DNA of 41,568 nt. Origin: Lutispora sp041687175. GTDB taxonomy: Bacteria; Bacillota; Clostridia; Lutisporales; Lutisporaceae. A program made the translations under genes and the position numbers. This document shows positions 32,701 to 41,568 of the stretch, one piece after another (the first letter of the stretch is position 1; each line of letters begins with the position of its first letter). Below the pieces are notes generated by a model. That model saw only the letters and a program-made list of their open reading frames with translations, did not search any database and was not told the DNA's origin. Location of the stretch: positions 1 through 41,568 of the forward strand of contig NZ_JAWLCK010000013.1 in assembly GCF_041687175.1 (NCBI RefSeq). The letters are read 5' to 3'.

Positions 32701-34017
32701 TCAAAGAAGTTGTCTGCTGGTCCAGAGAGAATGATCAGCATGGAAGTATTCATCGATGACTTTGAATCTAGCTTTAGATCTCTTATATTCAATTCTCTCC
32801 AAGAATACAGGAGGAGATTTCTTTGATGTATTGACGGTTTTGGGAAGATTTATAGTTTCATCATCCAATATGGGATAGCTTTGATTAATGAAGATTCCAC
32901 TTTTTAAAATCATGTTTTTGAAGGAAGTGGATATCATTCTGTCTAAATCATATATATAGGACCCTTCTGCACATCTTCTGAAATTCTTAAGGGAGGAGAA
33001 AATTCCTCCTATTTCTTTGATAGAATATTCAATAGAGTTGTCTTCGCTTTTCAGGTAAAGACCTTCCTCTTCGTTCCAATACTGTTTTAGAACGTTATAT
33101 AATGTTATGGAGTTGGATAGATAATTAGGGAAACCACAAAGCAGGTAAAGACGGCTTAATGTAGATAAAGACATAAGTATTGTAAAAAATGAGCTTATCT
33201 TAGTATCATCAGGTACTCTCAGTATTTCTCCTTTGGATGTTATTCTTTCACAAAGTTCCAGACCCAGTATATTTATTGTGTTATATACCAAAGCTCTACT
33301 GATATCGGTATATTCATAAATGTTAAGAAGGCTGTCGCATATCTGACATAGAGTGCGAGATGAAGTATAAAGAGCGTCCTTTATCGCTATATGGCATAGA
33401 TCAGGCAATAGATAATCTACGGCTTTTTTTGAGTTAGGATTAAGTTTTAAGTAGTATCTGGTCTTGTCTAACAGGTTTTGTGTCAAAGCAGCAGCTTCAC
33501 AAGCATAGTATTGGGGCAATAGATCAAGGCTCATTTCATCTATTTCCATATTATCCTTACCAAATACATCGATTTTGTGCTTGGAAGAATACAACAGATT
33601 TTCTCTGGAGAGGTTATCGTACATAAAGTTTAGCTGTGCTACTGATGCATATGCGAGATAATATGCGATTTCTTCGCCATTTTTTATACTAAAGGAACCA
33701 TCAAGAATCTTTCTGGCTGTAAGATTCATGGATATTATCGAGAGGGCTTGGACTAAAGGACTTATGGTTCTTTTTACTTTTTTGTCTTTCCATAGATATG
33801 TATTAAAGCTATAATAGTTAGCCGGTTTATCCTGGTATTGAGGAGTTGCCTTTTTATACAAAGCTAGATTGATTGTAATATCTGAGTATTTAGATTTTTT
33901 ATCCATTATGGATTTTGTGATACCACAGCCCGATAGTAGACAAAAGGATATAGTATTCAAATAGGCCATATACTCCAGGTATTTCGTAACACTTTCATTA
34001 TCATAAAAACTATCCAT
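32701..34017 (-). CDS. Large helical protein of unknown function
   Basis: A 438-residue protein with no signal peptide, no clear membrane anchor and mostly helical-looking composition, rich in Leu, Tyr, Ser and Asn. It contains scattered cysteines (CLLSGCG near 30, CEAAAL, CQICDSLL) and a segment WNEEEGLYLKSEDNSIEYS that recalls turns in alpha/alpha-barrel proteins, though this is too weak for a call. The start is placed at ATG 34017, which has GGTGGTG 6 nt upstream; the frame is open to a GTG at 34029 within that binding site. It ends 8 nt from the convergent gene, without a visible terminator. Its 5' side borders repeat locus D. I do not recognise it. Confidence 0.6.
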   Translation of the reverse strand: MDSFYDNESVTKYLEYMAYLNTISFCLLSGCGITKSIMDKKSKYSDITINLALYKKATPQYQDKPANYYSFNTYLWKDKKVKRTISPLVQALSIISMNLTARKILDGSFSIKNGEEIAYYLAYASVAQLNFMYDNLSRENLLYSSKHKIDVFGKDNMEIDEMSLDLLPQYYACEAAALTQNLLDKTRYYLKLNPNSKKAVDYLLPDLCHIAIKDALYTSSRTLCQICDSLLNIYEYTDISRALVYNTINILGLELCERITSKGEILRVPDDTKISSFFTILMSLSTLSRLYLLCGFPNYLSNSITLYNVLKQYWNEEEGLYLKSEDNSIEYSIKEIGGIFSSLKNFRRCAEGSYIYDLDRMISTSFKNMILKSGIFINQSYPILDDETINLPKTVNTSKKSPPVFLERIEYKRSKARFKVIDEYFHADHSLWTSRQLL

Positions 34018-34060
34018 AGAATTCACCACCTTGTTTGGTTATATTGAAATATATGCATCG

Positions 34061-34586
34061 ATTGACTAGGGTATTCCTCTTAAGATTAGTCACTGGTCGC
34101 TAGTCGCTAGCCTCTGGTGTTAGGGGATTCCTTTTGGGCTTTTTTAGATACAATAGCTGTCGTCCTGAGCACAGCAATGTAGGGAACGGTTCATAACCGT
34201 TCCGCAACCCCAGCGCCCCACACTAGCTTTGTCATCCTGAGCGATAAGCGAAGGATCTCACACCCAATAGGAATACCTTGACTACACGCAACTCGTAGCT
34301 CGAAGCATGACGGAATAGGAATACCTTAGGCTATGCAACCAATATAGCACATATGCTTATTCTAGTTCGCTTTAGCATCGAAATTATACCCTTTAGTGTA
34401 TTTTAGTGAAGTCTTAGTGTCTTTTAGTGGTTAAATAAAGTAACTCTCCGTGTTAATCCGTGGTTATTCTCCGTGAAAATCCGTGTTCCTCAAAATGACC
34501 CAGAAGGAATACCCTAACACCAGAGACCAGCGACAAGTGACTAGTGACTAGCGACTAGACCTAAAAGAAATACCCTAGGCAGCGCA
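34061..34586. repeat. Composite intergenic repeat, locus D, with inverted ends
   Basis: A 0.5-kb non-coding mosaic. The left end (about 34063-34142) is an inverted copy of the right end (about 34494-34579): both contain CCCAnAAGGAATnCCCTAAC, ACCAGAG, 7-bp GACTAGC/GACCAGT units and a final AGAAATACCCTAG-like motif. Inside are GTCGTCCTGAGC (34159), a hairpin GGAACGGTT-CAT-AACCGTTCC (about 34184), GTCATCCTGAGCG with AAGCGAAGGATCTC (34231-34259), module Y (34266-34332), module X GCACATATGCTTATT (34348), the TTTTAGTG module (about 34390-34430) and the TCCGTG module (about 34446-34490). There is no ORF. Modules recur at 6000-6284 and 18291-18530. Confidence 0.75.
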
Positions 34587-34739
34587 AAGCAACGCAACAA
34601 AACTGGCAAATACTGCGTCAATATGAAGTATGCGACATAGTGTAACAAATTTGTTAATAAACTGAAATATAAAATATGGAGGAAAAGAGGTGATAAAGTC
34701 GAATTAATATCTTGAAAGCAAAGGAAAAGGAGGAGTTTG

Positions 34740-37223
34740 ATGAAAAAAGCAACAATTTTTGTAATAGCAGTGTGTCTTATTATGACATTTATATCAGGCA
34801 CTGCTGACGCAGCAAAACTTCAAAGCCAAAAGGAACCTTCCTTGTCCATGCAGGTCATGGGTAAGACTCTTACTGGCATTGACCCGCCTCTTTTACAAAG
34901 TGGAAAAGTCTATGTTCCCATGAGGGCTGCTGCAGAGGCTTTAGGCTATAAAGTTACATATAATCCAAGTACCAGAATCATGGACATAAAAAAAGGCAAC
35001 CAAAGCATAAGACTTACCATTGGGAGTGTTAACACAGTTATAAACGGTAAAACTGTGAAAATAGATAAAGCAGTATTTTTGAGCAATGGTAGAGCTTATG
35101 TCCCAATAAATTACATAAAAACAGCTTTTGGAATTGAAGCAAAGTATGATAGCAGTAAGAGAATGGTAAGCATAGGTGAAGCGGAGTCAACCAAAAAGGC
35201 TGAAAACCCGACTAAAGAAGAAGGAATATATACATTAGGTAAAAAGGCAGATAAAGAGTTTGCACCATTAATAAGAGACAATCATGTTATGATACCTCTA
35301 CGGCCTGTAGGTGAAGGCCTTGGCTACAATGTAGTCTGGAATATAAAGACTCAGACCATGTCTTTAAGGAAAGATGGACAGGCTATGGCTTTTGTAATAA
35401 ACAGGGATAAGGCGGTAGTAAACAGTAAAGAAGTACCTATGGACTATAAGACCATAATGGTAAAAGGGAGAGCTTATGTGCCTCTCACATTCCTTGAAAA
35501 ACATATGGATTATGCCTTTGATTATGATAAAGCCGCAAATGCTTTAAGTATAAATGAGAAAGTAATTGTTAAAGTGCAAGATATTAGATTCGACGACAGC
35601 GGCGGCTTCCCACAGCTTGATATAGTTGCGGATAATCCAGTAAAATATAGCTACTTTACGCTGACCAATCCTGACAGGATGGTTATAGACATCGCTGATG
35701 CGGTAGCAGCTACTGAGTTTGAAGCTAAGGAAATAAATAAAGATGAGATTATAAGAGTAAGAATCGGGCAATTCAGTGTAAAACCCTATGTTACCAGAAT
35801 AGTGGTAGATTTAAAGGATCAGCAGAAGGCAAAGATCGCTCAATCCGCCGATAAGAAAAGCGTATCAATAGTATACGCAAATATTATTCAGCCTGTTACT
35901 GTAGCTAAGGAAGGCTTCAGCCATGTGGTAACCATAAAGGGTTCAAAGGGAATAGATACACTTGTTACTAAGTTGGAAGATCCTAAGAGATTGGTTATAG
36001 ATGTACAGGGAGCTGTATTGGAAGGCGCAGAACAAAATATCGAAACCGACTCACCATTGGTGAGTGCCGTTCGTACAGGTCAGTTCGAAGTAGGAACTGC
36101 AAGAGTCGTAGTGGATGTTAATGCAGATGTATACTATGATATTAGAAATGAAGGAAGTGTAACGAAGGTTTATATTTCGGACATGCCCTATTCATTCATT
36201 GGATATGATAAAAGTTATAATTCCTCCACCGTATATTTGAATAACAACGATGGAGCAGAATACAATGTAGCACTTGATGAAGAAACCAGGACTTTGAAGG
36301 TAGAGACAAAACAAGATATTGAGTTTGATAATGATAGATTTGGAATAAATGATAATCTATTGGAATACATTCAATTGTCCAAGGAAAAGAGAAATGGTCA
36401 GATTTATACCAAGGCTGAGTTTAAATTAAAAAATAATGTTGAGTATGAAAAACTATCCGAGGATGTTTCCAAGCTTGTAAAGATAAAGCTTAAATATACG
36501 CCTAAGACACCCCAGGATATTCTTGTGGCAATAGATGCGGGCCATGGAGGTAAAGATCCTGGAGCAAAAGGCGCTGATGGTGTTACCTTTGAAAAAAGTT
36601 TGAATCTGGATGTTGCAAAGAGGCTAAAAGAAAAGCTTGACAAATTGGGTTTCAAAACCATTATGACAAGAGAAGATGATACATATACTACTTTGCAACA
36701 AAGGACAGATTTGGCTAATCAGAGCTATGCAGACTTTTTCATGAGCATTCACTTTAATGCTTTTGTAAGCAGTACCCAAGGCATTGAAACACTGTATTAT
36801 CCAAATACACCCAATGAGGCTTATGCTATAAACAATAAAAACATGGCGGCCATATTCCAGGATGAGCTAATAAAAACATTGAAGAGACCCAACAGAGGTA
36901 CAGTGGCAAGACCTAATCTTTATGTGCTTAATAAGACTAAGATGCCTGCTATCCTTGCAGAGCTTGGATTTATAACAAACAAAGAAGAATTGGCACAGAT
37001 TAAGAAGGAATCATATAGAGATAAAGCAGCCAACGCTCTGGCAGTTTCTATAGTGAGATATTTTCAGGAACTGCAAAACATAGACCTGGGAATAGATATA
37101 GCTGCGATATATTCAGGAAACATACCAGCACCACAAAACACCGGAGGCGCCGTTGAGAAAGCTGAGACAGCTGAAAAAGTTGAAAATACTGAGGTTAATA
37201 AAGAAAGTATAGAAAATAATTAA
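34740..37223 (+). CDS. Exported N-acetylmuramoyl-L-alanine amidase with copper amine oxidase N-like and AMIN domains
   Basis: An 827-residue secreted cell-wall hydrolase. A Sec signal peptide (1-25, ending ADAA) leads into two copies of the copper-amine-oxidase N-terminal-like domain (about 45-140 and 165-280; repeats marked by YVPMRAAAEALGYKVTYNP and MIPLRPVGEGLGYNVVWN). AMIN-like beta domains follow (about 285-490; PVKYSYFTLTNPDRMVIDI and HVVTIKGSKGIDTLV). The C-terminal Amidase_3 domain (about 595-785) has the zinc ligands His of DAGHGG, Glu of FEKSLN and His of SIHFNA, and catalytic Glu in AELGFITN. The tail is Glu/Asn-rich. It cleaves the amide bond between MurNAc and the stem peptide. 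AGGAGG precedes the ATG; a clear terminator follows. Confidence 0.9.
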   Translation: MKKATIFVIAVCLIMTFISGTADAAKLQSQKEPSLSMQVMGKTLTGIDPPLLQSGKVYVPMRAAAEALGYKVTYNPSTRIMDIKKGNQSIRLTIGSVNTVINGKTVKIDKAVFLSNGRAYVPINYIKTAFGIEAKYDSSKRMVSIGEAESTKKAENPTKEEGIYTLGKKADKEFAPLIRDNHVMIPLRPVGEGLGYNVVWNIKTQTMSLRKDGQAMAFVINRDKAVVNSKEVPMDYKTIMVKGRAYVPLTFLEKHMDYAFDYDKAANALSINEKVIVKVQDIRFDDSGGFPQLDIVADNPVKYSYFTLTNPDRMVIDIADAVAATEFEAKEINKDEIIRVRIGQFSVKPYVTRIVVDLKDQQKAKIAQSADKKSVSIVYANIIQPVTVAKEGFSHVVTIKGSKGIDTLVTKLEDPKRLVIDVQGAVLEGAEQNIETDSPLVSAVRTGQFEVGTARVVVDVNADVYYDIRNEGSVTKVYISDMPYSFIGYDKSYNSSTVYLNNNDGAEYNVALDEETRTLKVETKQDIEFDNDRFGINDNLLEYIQLSKEKRNGQIYTKAEFKLKNNVEYEKLSEDVSKLVKIKLKYTPKTPQDILVAIDAGHGGKDPGAKGADGVTFEKSLNLDVAKRLKEKLDKLGFKTIMTREDDTYTTLQQRTDLANQSYADFFMSIHFNAFVSSTQGIETLYYPNTPNEAYAINNKNMAAIFQDELIKTLKRPNRGTVARPNLYVLNKTKMPAILAELGFITNKEELAQIKKESYRDKAANALAVSIVRYFQELQNIDLGIDIAAIYSGNIPAPQNTGGAVEKAETAEKVENTEVNKESIENN

Positions 37224-37226
37224 TTC

Positions 37227-37254
37227 TTCGGGCAACAGCCCGAAGTTTTTTTTA
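37227..37254 (+). terminator. Rho-independent terminator
   Basis: Stem CTTCGGGC/GCCCGAAG (37227-37234 with 37239-37246), loop AACA, followed by eight T residues. It ends the amidase gene. Confidence 0.9.
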
Positions 37255-37349
37255 TCCCCAAATTTACACGTTATTTAATAAAAAACAAGACTTTTACAAT
37301 TAATTACCGTAAAATAGTAACGGAGTATATTTTTACAGGATGTGAGAGT

Positions 37350-39839
37350 TTGAGAATTATATTAAAGTTTGTATTGAAAAACATTAAATCCAATAAATTC
37401 AGGACTTTTTTAATCATATTTTCAATTTGTGTTTCTACAGCTTTATTTTTCGCATCTATGGCTATATCCAGCACCATGGAAAACTTGTATCTGGAAAGAT
37501 TGAAAATGTATTACGGTAGTTCTGAAATAATAATACATCCCGGGGCTGATTCACCCTCGAGATTTGTTGATTCCCATAAAGCAGAGAATACTCCGGGTAT
37601 AGAGTATGCAGCCGGCATTCTACAAACAGGAGGCTATTATAATATTGATGATAAAGAGATTGTGCCATTGATTATAAAAGCTGTAAAATTTGAGGATTTA
37701 CAAAAGATGGGGGTACTTGCCATAACAGGTGAATCAAATATTGAACCTTTTCTGGGAAATAAAATAATAATCGGCAAGACCACAGCGGATAAATATGGAC
37801 TATCTGTTGGAGATATTATGGATGTTGAAATAGCTAACAGCAGGATGAAGTTTCGTATAAGCGGCATTTCAGAACCTATAGGCTTTTTTTATGATAATGC
37901 AAGCAATATAACGGTGGTTGCTCCCATCAACACCATAAGCACTATATACGATGCCAAAGGAAGGTTTACTGAGCTATACGTAAAACTGAAGGATTCCAGC
38001 CGACTGAATGAAATGATGGACGTATTGGCTGAAGAGTACAACAGATATATCGTTAGAGAGACCATAACAGAAGCGGAGCTTAAAAATGCTTCATCAGGTA
38101 TATCTACCCCCTTCATATTGATGACAGGAATAGTGCTTTTTATGAGCATATTCATAATGTATACATCTTATAAAGTAATAATTGCAGAGAGGCTGCCCAT
38201 AATCGGAACCTTCAGGAGTATAGGAGCTACAAGAAGGTCTACAAATTTTGTGCTATTGTTTGAAAGTACAGGCTACGGAGTAATTGGAGGCTTTTTGGGT
38301 TGTATATTGGGTATAGGCATACTAATGGCAATGACCAAGACAATTATGCCCACATGGGCTGCAGGAGTAGGCCTTAAGATAAGTTATACACCCTTACAAT
38401 TTGTAGCCGCCTTTGTCCTAGCCTTGATTCTTTCGATAGTAAGCTCCATATTTCCTATTAGGAAAGCTGTAAAAACCTCAGTAAAAGATATCATATTTTT
38501 GTCATCTGTAAAGAGCGGGATCAATAAAAGGTGGAAAACCATAGTAGCGATTCCTCTGATTATCATATCAATTTTGGTACCGCCACAGCTTCCCAGGAGA
38601 TTGATTTTGCCTGTAGGTTTCCCATTAATGGTGCTCTCAACACTAGCCATAGTGCTTTTGATACCTTTTATTACAGCTATTCTCCTTAGACTGTTGGAGG
38701 GATTATATAGCAAGATATTTGGTAATGAAGGGATATTGGCTGCAAAGAATCTGAGGCACAACAAAAGCATAGCCAACAATATTGCATTGCTGACTATAGG
38801 GATATCAAGCATATTGATGATAAATACAGTAAGCAGCAGTGTCCTGAAGGAAGTAACCAGCTTTTATAAGAATCTTGATTTTGATATATTCATGGAGCTG
38901 GACAGAGCAGACAAAAATTTATTAAACATGATAAAAGCTACTGACGGAGTAGAAGGAGCCTACGGTATTTTTCAAAAATACGGTACCAAAACCAATAGGG
39001 GAAATGCAAGAATCAATCTAATCCATGGAATAGATGTAAACAAGTTCTCAGATTTTATACATATTGACTTGGAAAATGATAAGGAAAATACTTTGATGCA
39101 ATTGGAAGAGGGTAGAAATATTTTATTATCTGAATCTCTGATGGAACAATTGATGGTGAAAAAAGGAGACACAATAGGTATTGAAATGGCTGACGGTATG
39201 AAAAATTATAGAATTATAGGTTCTTTCTATTCTCTTATGTATAATGGAAGCTATGCTATTATATCAGACAAATACTATAAGTTGGATACGGGACAGAGCT
39301 ATTACTCTGAAATATATATAAAGACTTCTAAGGATCCGGAAAAAGTAGCAATAGAACTAAAAGAGAGATTTGCGAGAAGGTTTCCTTGGATTATGACGGT
39401 AAAAGAATCAGAAAGGCGTGATAGTCAAAGCAATAAGATGTTGCTTGACATAATGACTGGCTTTTCTGTAGCGGCTATGGTTATAGGTGTATTTGGAGTC
39501 CTAAATAACTATACCATCAGCTTTATAGAGAGAAAAAGATTCCTGGCAATGTATCGTTCAATGGGTATGAGCAAGGCACAAATGATAAAGATGATATTTA
39601 TAGAAGCATTTACAGGAGGAATCATTGGAGGAACCATGGGAGCATTGGGAGGCATTATTCTCATTTATTTAGTACCTTCAATTTTAAAATACTTAGTTAC
39701 TGACATACCCATGCACTATTCAATCAGCATGATAGGGGCTTCTATAGTGACAGGAATAGTCATCTCAGTCATTGCATCCATAAGCCCTGCATTAAAATCA
39801 TCTAAGCTTAGTATCATTGAAAACATCAAGTATGAGTAG
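37350..39839 (+). CDS. FtsX/MacB-family ABC transporter permease
   Basis: An 829-residue permease with two FtsX-like core domains. An N-terminal membrane segment (about 18-40) is followed by a large extracytoplasmic region (about 45-250), a block of membrane segments (about 255-450), a second extracytoplasmic region (about 510-690), and three C-terminal segments (about 695-815) ending SPALKSSKLSIIENIKYE. The repeats GTFRSIGATRRSTNFVLLFES and AMYRSMGMSKAQMIKMIFIEA are the characteristic FtsX coupling loops. The start is TTG 37350, with a weak AGGATGTGAG upstream. It is followed after 9 nt by an ATPase gene and then an adaptor. MacB-type systems push peptides, lipids or antibiotics across the envelope by mechanotransmission; substrate unknown. 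Confidence 0.88.
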   Translation: MRIILKFVLKNIKSNKFRTFLIIFSICVSTALFFASMAISSTMENLYLERLKMYYGSSEIIIHPGADSPSRFVDSHKAENTPGIEYAAGILQTGGYYNIDDKEIVPLIIKAVKFEDLQKMGVLAITGESNIEPFLGNKIIIGKTTADKYGLSVGDIMDVEIANSRMKFRISGISEPIGFFYDNASNITVVAPINTISTIYDAKGRFTELYVKLKDSSRLNEMMDVLAEEYNRYIVRETITEAELKNASSGISTPFILMTGIVLFMSIFIMYTSYKVIIAERLPIIGTFRSIGATRRSTNFVLLFESTGYGVIGGFLGCILGIGILMAMTKTIMPTWAAGVGLKISYTPLQFVAAFVLALILSIVSSIFPIRKAVKTSVKDIIFLSSVKSGINKRWKTIVAIPLIIISILVPPQLPRRLILPVGFPLMVLSTLAIVLLIPFITAILLRLLEGLYSKIFGNEGILAAKNLRHNKSIANNIALLTIGISSILMINTVSSSVLKEVTSFYKNLDFDIFMELDRADKNLLNMIKATDGVEGAYGIFQKYGTKTNRGNARINLIHGIDVNKFSDFIHIDLENDKENTLMQLEEGRNILLSESLMEQLMVKKGDTIGIEMADGMKNYRIIGSFYSLMYNGSYAIISDKYYKLDTGQSYYSEIYIKTSKDPEKVAIELKERFARRFPWIMTVKESERRDSQSNKMLLDIMTGFSVAAMVIGVFGVLNNYTISFIERKRFLAMYRSMGMSKAQMIKMIFIEAFTGGIIGGTMGALGGIILIYLVPSILKYLVTDIPMHYSISMIGASIVTGIVISVIASISPALKSSKLSIIENIKYE

Positions 39840-39848
39840 AGAAAGGAG

Positions 39849-40535
39849 ATGGAGGGTTTGACAGAGGCCATTAAAGCAGTGGATTTATGCAAGTCCTATA
39901 GGATGGGTAAGATAAATATAGATGTTCTAAAGAATATAAATTTAACTATTAAGGAAGGGGAATTTGTATCAATAATGGGTCCTTCCGGCTCTGGCAAAAG
40001 CACATTATTATATCTAATTGGTGCTCTGGAAAGAGCGACCTCAGGCAGCATTAGCATTAAGGGAAAAGAAATATGCAAGATGAATGACAATGAGCAGAGC
40101 ATTATGAGGAGAAGAGATATAGGATTTGTGTTTCAGTTTTATAATCTTATTCCAAATTTAAATGTTGAGGAAAACATAATGCTGCCAGTTTTATTGGATG
40201 GAAAATCTACAAAGCTCTATAGGAATAGGCTGGAGGAAATACTTGATATAACAGGCTTAGGAGACAGGAGAAGACATACGCCTGCAGAACTTTCAGGAGG
40301 TCAGCAGCAGAGGGTTGCTATAGCCAGAGCTCTAATAAATGAACCGGATATTATTTTGGCAGATGAGCCCATTGGAAATCTGGATTCCAAAACAGGTATG
40401 GATATTATGGAACTTTTGAAAAGTATAAACGAAAAGAAAGGTAAAACCATAGTCCAGGTAACTCATTCAAAGGAAGCTGCTGATTATGGCAGTCGTATTA
40501 TAAATGTGAGAGATGGGATGGTGTGTGAACAATGA
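39849..40535 (+). CDS. ABC transporter ATP-binding protein (MacB/LolD type)
   Basis: A 228-residue ATPase with Walker A GPSGSGKST, Q-loop FVFQFYNLIPNLNVEENI (typical of the LolD/MacB class), signature LSGGQQQR, Walker B DIILADEPIGNLD and H-loop VTHSKEAADY. ATG 39849 touches the AAAGGAG site, so TTG 39858 (MTEAIKAVDLCKSY), 9 nt behind that site, may be the real start. It lies between the FtsX permease and the adaptor gene, whose ATG overlaps its stop. Confidence 0.93.
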   Translation: MEGLTEAIKAVDLCKSYRMGKINIDVLKNINLTIKEGEFVSIMGPSGSGKSTLLYLIGALERATSGSISIKGKEICKMNDNEQSIMRRRDIGFVFQFYNLIPNLNVEENIMLPVLLDGKSTKLYRNRLEEILDITGLGDRRRHTPAELSGGQQQRVAIARALINEPDIILADEPIGNLDSKTGMDIMELLKSINEKKGKTIVQVTHSKEAADYGSRIINVRDGMVCEQ

Positions 40536-41560
40536 AGAGATTAATTATGATTTTACTTATAGCAGCATTTATTGGTGCTTCATGCAGCCCACAGGTTGAA
40601 GAAGCCAATGCTGAAATAATTGAGAAGGTAGAGGGACCTGCGACTATAGAAGCCTTTGGAATAATAAAAGCAAAAAACATAATGAACCTGACTCTTAATT
40701 TTGCAGCTCCAGTTACAGAAGTTAATGTGACTGAGGGACAAAAAGTCGGCAAGGGTGAGTCTATAATTACTTTGGATTTAAAGCCCTTTATGCAACAAAT
40801 AAAAGAAAAGGAAATGGAATTGAATACACTAAGAGTTGATGAGAAGGCTTTGCTGGTAGAATTAGAAAAAGAATGGGATACCATACCAGAATCAGCAATG
40901 TTTGAAAGTGATTTACTATATGCTCAAAACCTATATGAAGAAGCATTAAAGGAAAAGAATGTCCAAAAAAGGTTACTGGATGCTGGAAGCATATCCCAAT
41001 ATGAGTATAACTTGTTTGAGAAAACTCTTGAATCAAAAAAGAAGGCGCTGGAGGAAATAGAGATGGAAAAAGAAAAAGCCATGTACTCTTTCCAAAAAGC
41101 CAAAAAAGAGATAGAACTTAAGTTGGAAAGCCTCAGGAGCAAGATGGAAGGTATAGAAGCATCGATAAAGGCATTAAGAGATAAAAGCAATATGAGCTAT
41201 ATAAAAAATAACAGTATAATATCTACTATGGACGATGCTCTTGTTTATGATGTTGTATGTGTTGCTGGGGATATTATCCCGGAAGGACAAAAAGCAGCAA
41301 CTCTGATGGATATGAGCAGCCTTTATGTAGAAGCTAATGTAAATGAAGGATTCATTAAGGATGTAACAGTGGGCTCTCAGGTGTTCATAGTACCTGAAGC
41401 AGACAGAAGCAGGGAATACAAGGGACATGTAACCTATATCAGCCAAGGAGCCTATAATATTAACGGCCAAACTGTGATACCAGTACATATAGCTGTGGAT
41501 GAGATGGATGAATTTTTGCGGCCTAATTTCAATGTGGATGTAAGGATATTGGTGGAGTAG
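40532..41560 (+). CDS. HlyD/MacA-type membrane fusion (adaptor) lipoprotein
   Basis: A 342-residue extracytoplasmic adaptor. The N terminus (MKRLIMILLIAAFIGASC) looks like a lipoprotein signal with Cys18, though the lipobox is not ideal. Next come a barrel-sandwich half-motif (AAPVTEVNVTEGQKVGKGESIITLD, about 50-78), a long helical hairpin likely to form a coiled coil (about 85-215, rich in Lys/Glu), the second half-motif and a beta-barrel domain (VYDVVCVAGDIIPEGQKAATLMDMSSLYVEANVNEGFIKDV). It starts inside the ATPase stop (4-nt overlap), so it is translationally coupled. The gene is complete, ending 8 nt before the window edge. Together with the permease and ATPase it makes a MacAB-like exporter. 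Confidence 0.88.
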   Translation: MKRLIMILLIAAFIGASCSPQVEEANAEIIEKVEGPATIEAFGIIKAKNIMNLTLNFAAPVTEVNVTEGQKVGKGESIITLDLKPFMQQIKEKEMELNTLRVDEKALLVELEKEWDTIPESAMFESDLLYAQNLYEEALKEKNVQKRLLDAGSISQYEYNLFEKTLESKKKALEEIEMEKEKAMYSFQKAKKEIELKLESLRSKMEGIEASIKALRDKSNMSYIKNNSIISTMDDALVYDVVCVAGDIIPEGQKAATLMDMSSLYVEANVNEGFIKDVTVGSQVFIVPEADRSREYKGHVTYISQGAYNINGQTVIPVHIAVDEMDEFLRPNFNVDVRILVE

Positions 41561-41568
41561 CGCTATAT

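Noticed and set aside
32027..34017. The convergent pair 32027 and 32701 as a toxin-antitoxin system
   Set aside because: The genes converge, do not overlap at their starts, and the 438-residue partner has no macrodomain or antitoxin features; TA pairs are normally co-directional.

Overview
The window reads as chromosomal DNA of a low-GC anaerobic Firmicute, most likely in the class Clostridia. This rests on AT-rich codon use, strong AGGAGG-type ribosome binding sites, several TTG/GTG starts, a butyryl-CoA type acyl-CoA dehydrogenase operon whose EtfA carries an extra ferredoxin domain, a two-subunit [4Fe-4S] fumarase, GatCAB, and group II introns of the kind common in clostridia. I cannot name a species. 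No rRNA, tRNA, prophage or CRISPR array is visible.

Layout. 1-319: 5' fragment of an internally deleted group II intron (minus strand), set directly behind a transcription terminator. 444-3165 (minus): fumA-fumB-dicarboxylate symporter, with a divergent LysR gene (3309-4238). 4271-5880 (minus): a second, decayed copy of the same intron, apparently split between its domains V and VI by another group II intron remnant. 6000-6284: mosaic intergenic repeat, then an EamA exporter (6330-7208). 7495-12384: a sigma-54-type promoter, then acyl-CoA dehydrogenase, etfB, etfA (with ferredoxin domain), crt and hbd; these interconvert acetoacetyl-CoA and butyryl-CoA, with no thiolase present. 12451-14909: two different homoserine dehydrogenase paralogues, then a second EamA exporter and a small unknown gene. 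16365-23757: pcrA (shortened C terminus), ligA and gatCAB, read in one direction. 24197-29861: oppABCDF oligopeptide importer with a clear sigma-A promoter and a perfect 32-nt palindrome between oppA and oppB. 30049-34017: four genes of unknown or poorly known role, including a small cysteine-rich gene with no ATG and a possible ADP-ribosyltransferase-fold protein. 34740-37223: exported cell-wall amidase. 37350-41560: a permease/ATPase/adaptor set resembling MacAB-type exporters.

How the genes fit together. The left part imports and hydrates or dehydrates C4 dicarboxylates. The middle part is fermentative acyl-CoA reduction fed by amino acids or C4 units, and the opp operon brings in peptides. 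Together this suggests a peptide or amino-acid fermenting anaerobe (inference).

The most unusual material is between genes. (1) Two intron copies are about 91% identical over 313 bp and share one internal deletion junction. (2) One intron appears nested inside another. (3) A family of composite repeats at four or more intergenic sites is built from 7-bp GACTAGC-like units, a GGAATACC module, a TCCGTG module and a TTTTAGTG module; the largest copy has inverted ends, and one copy abuts the shortened end of pcrA.
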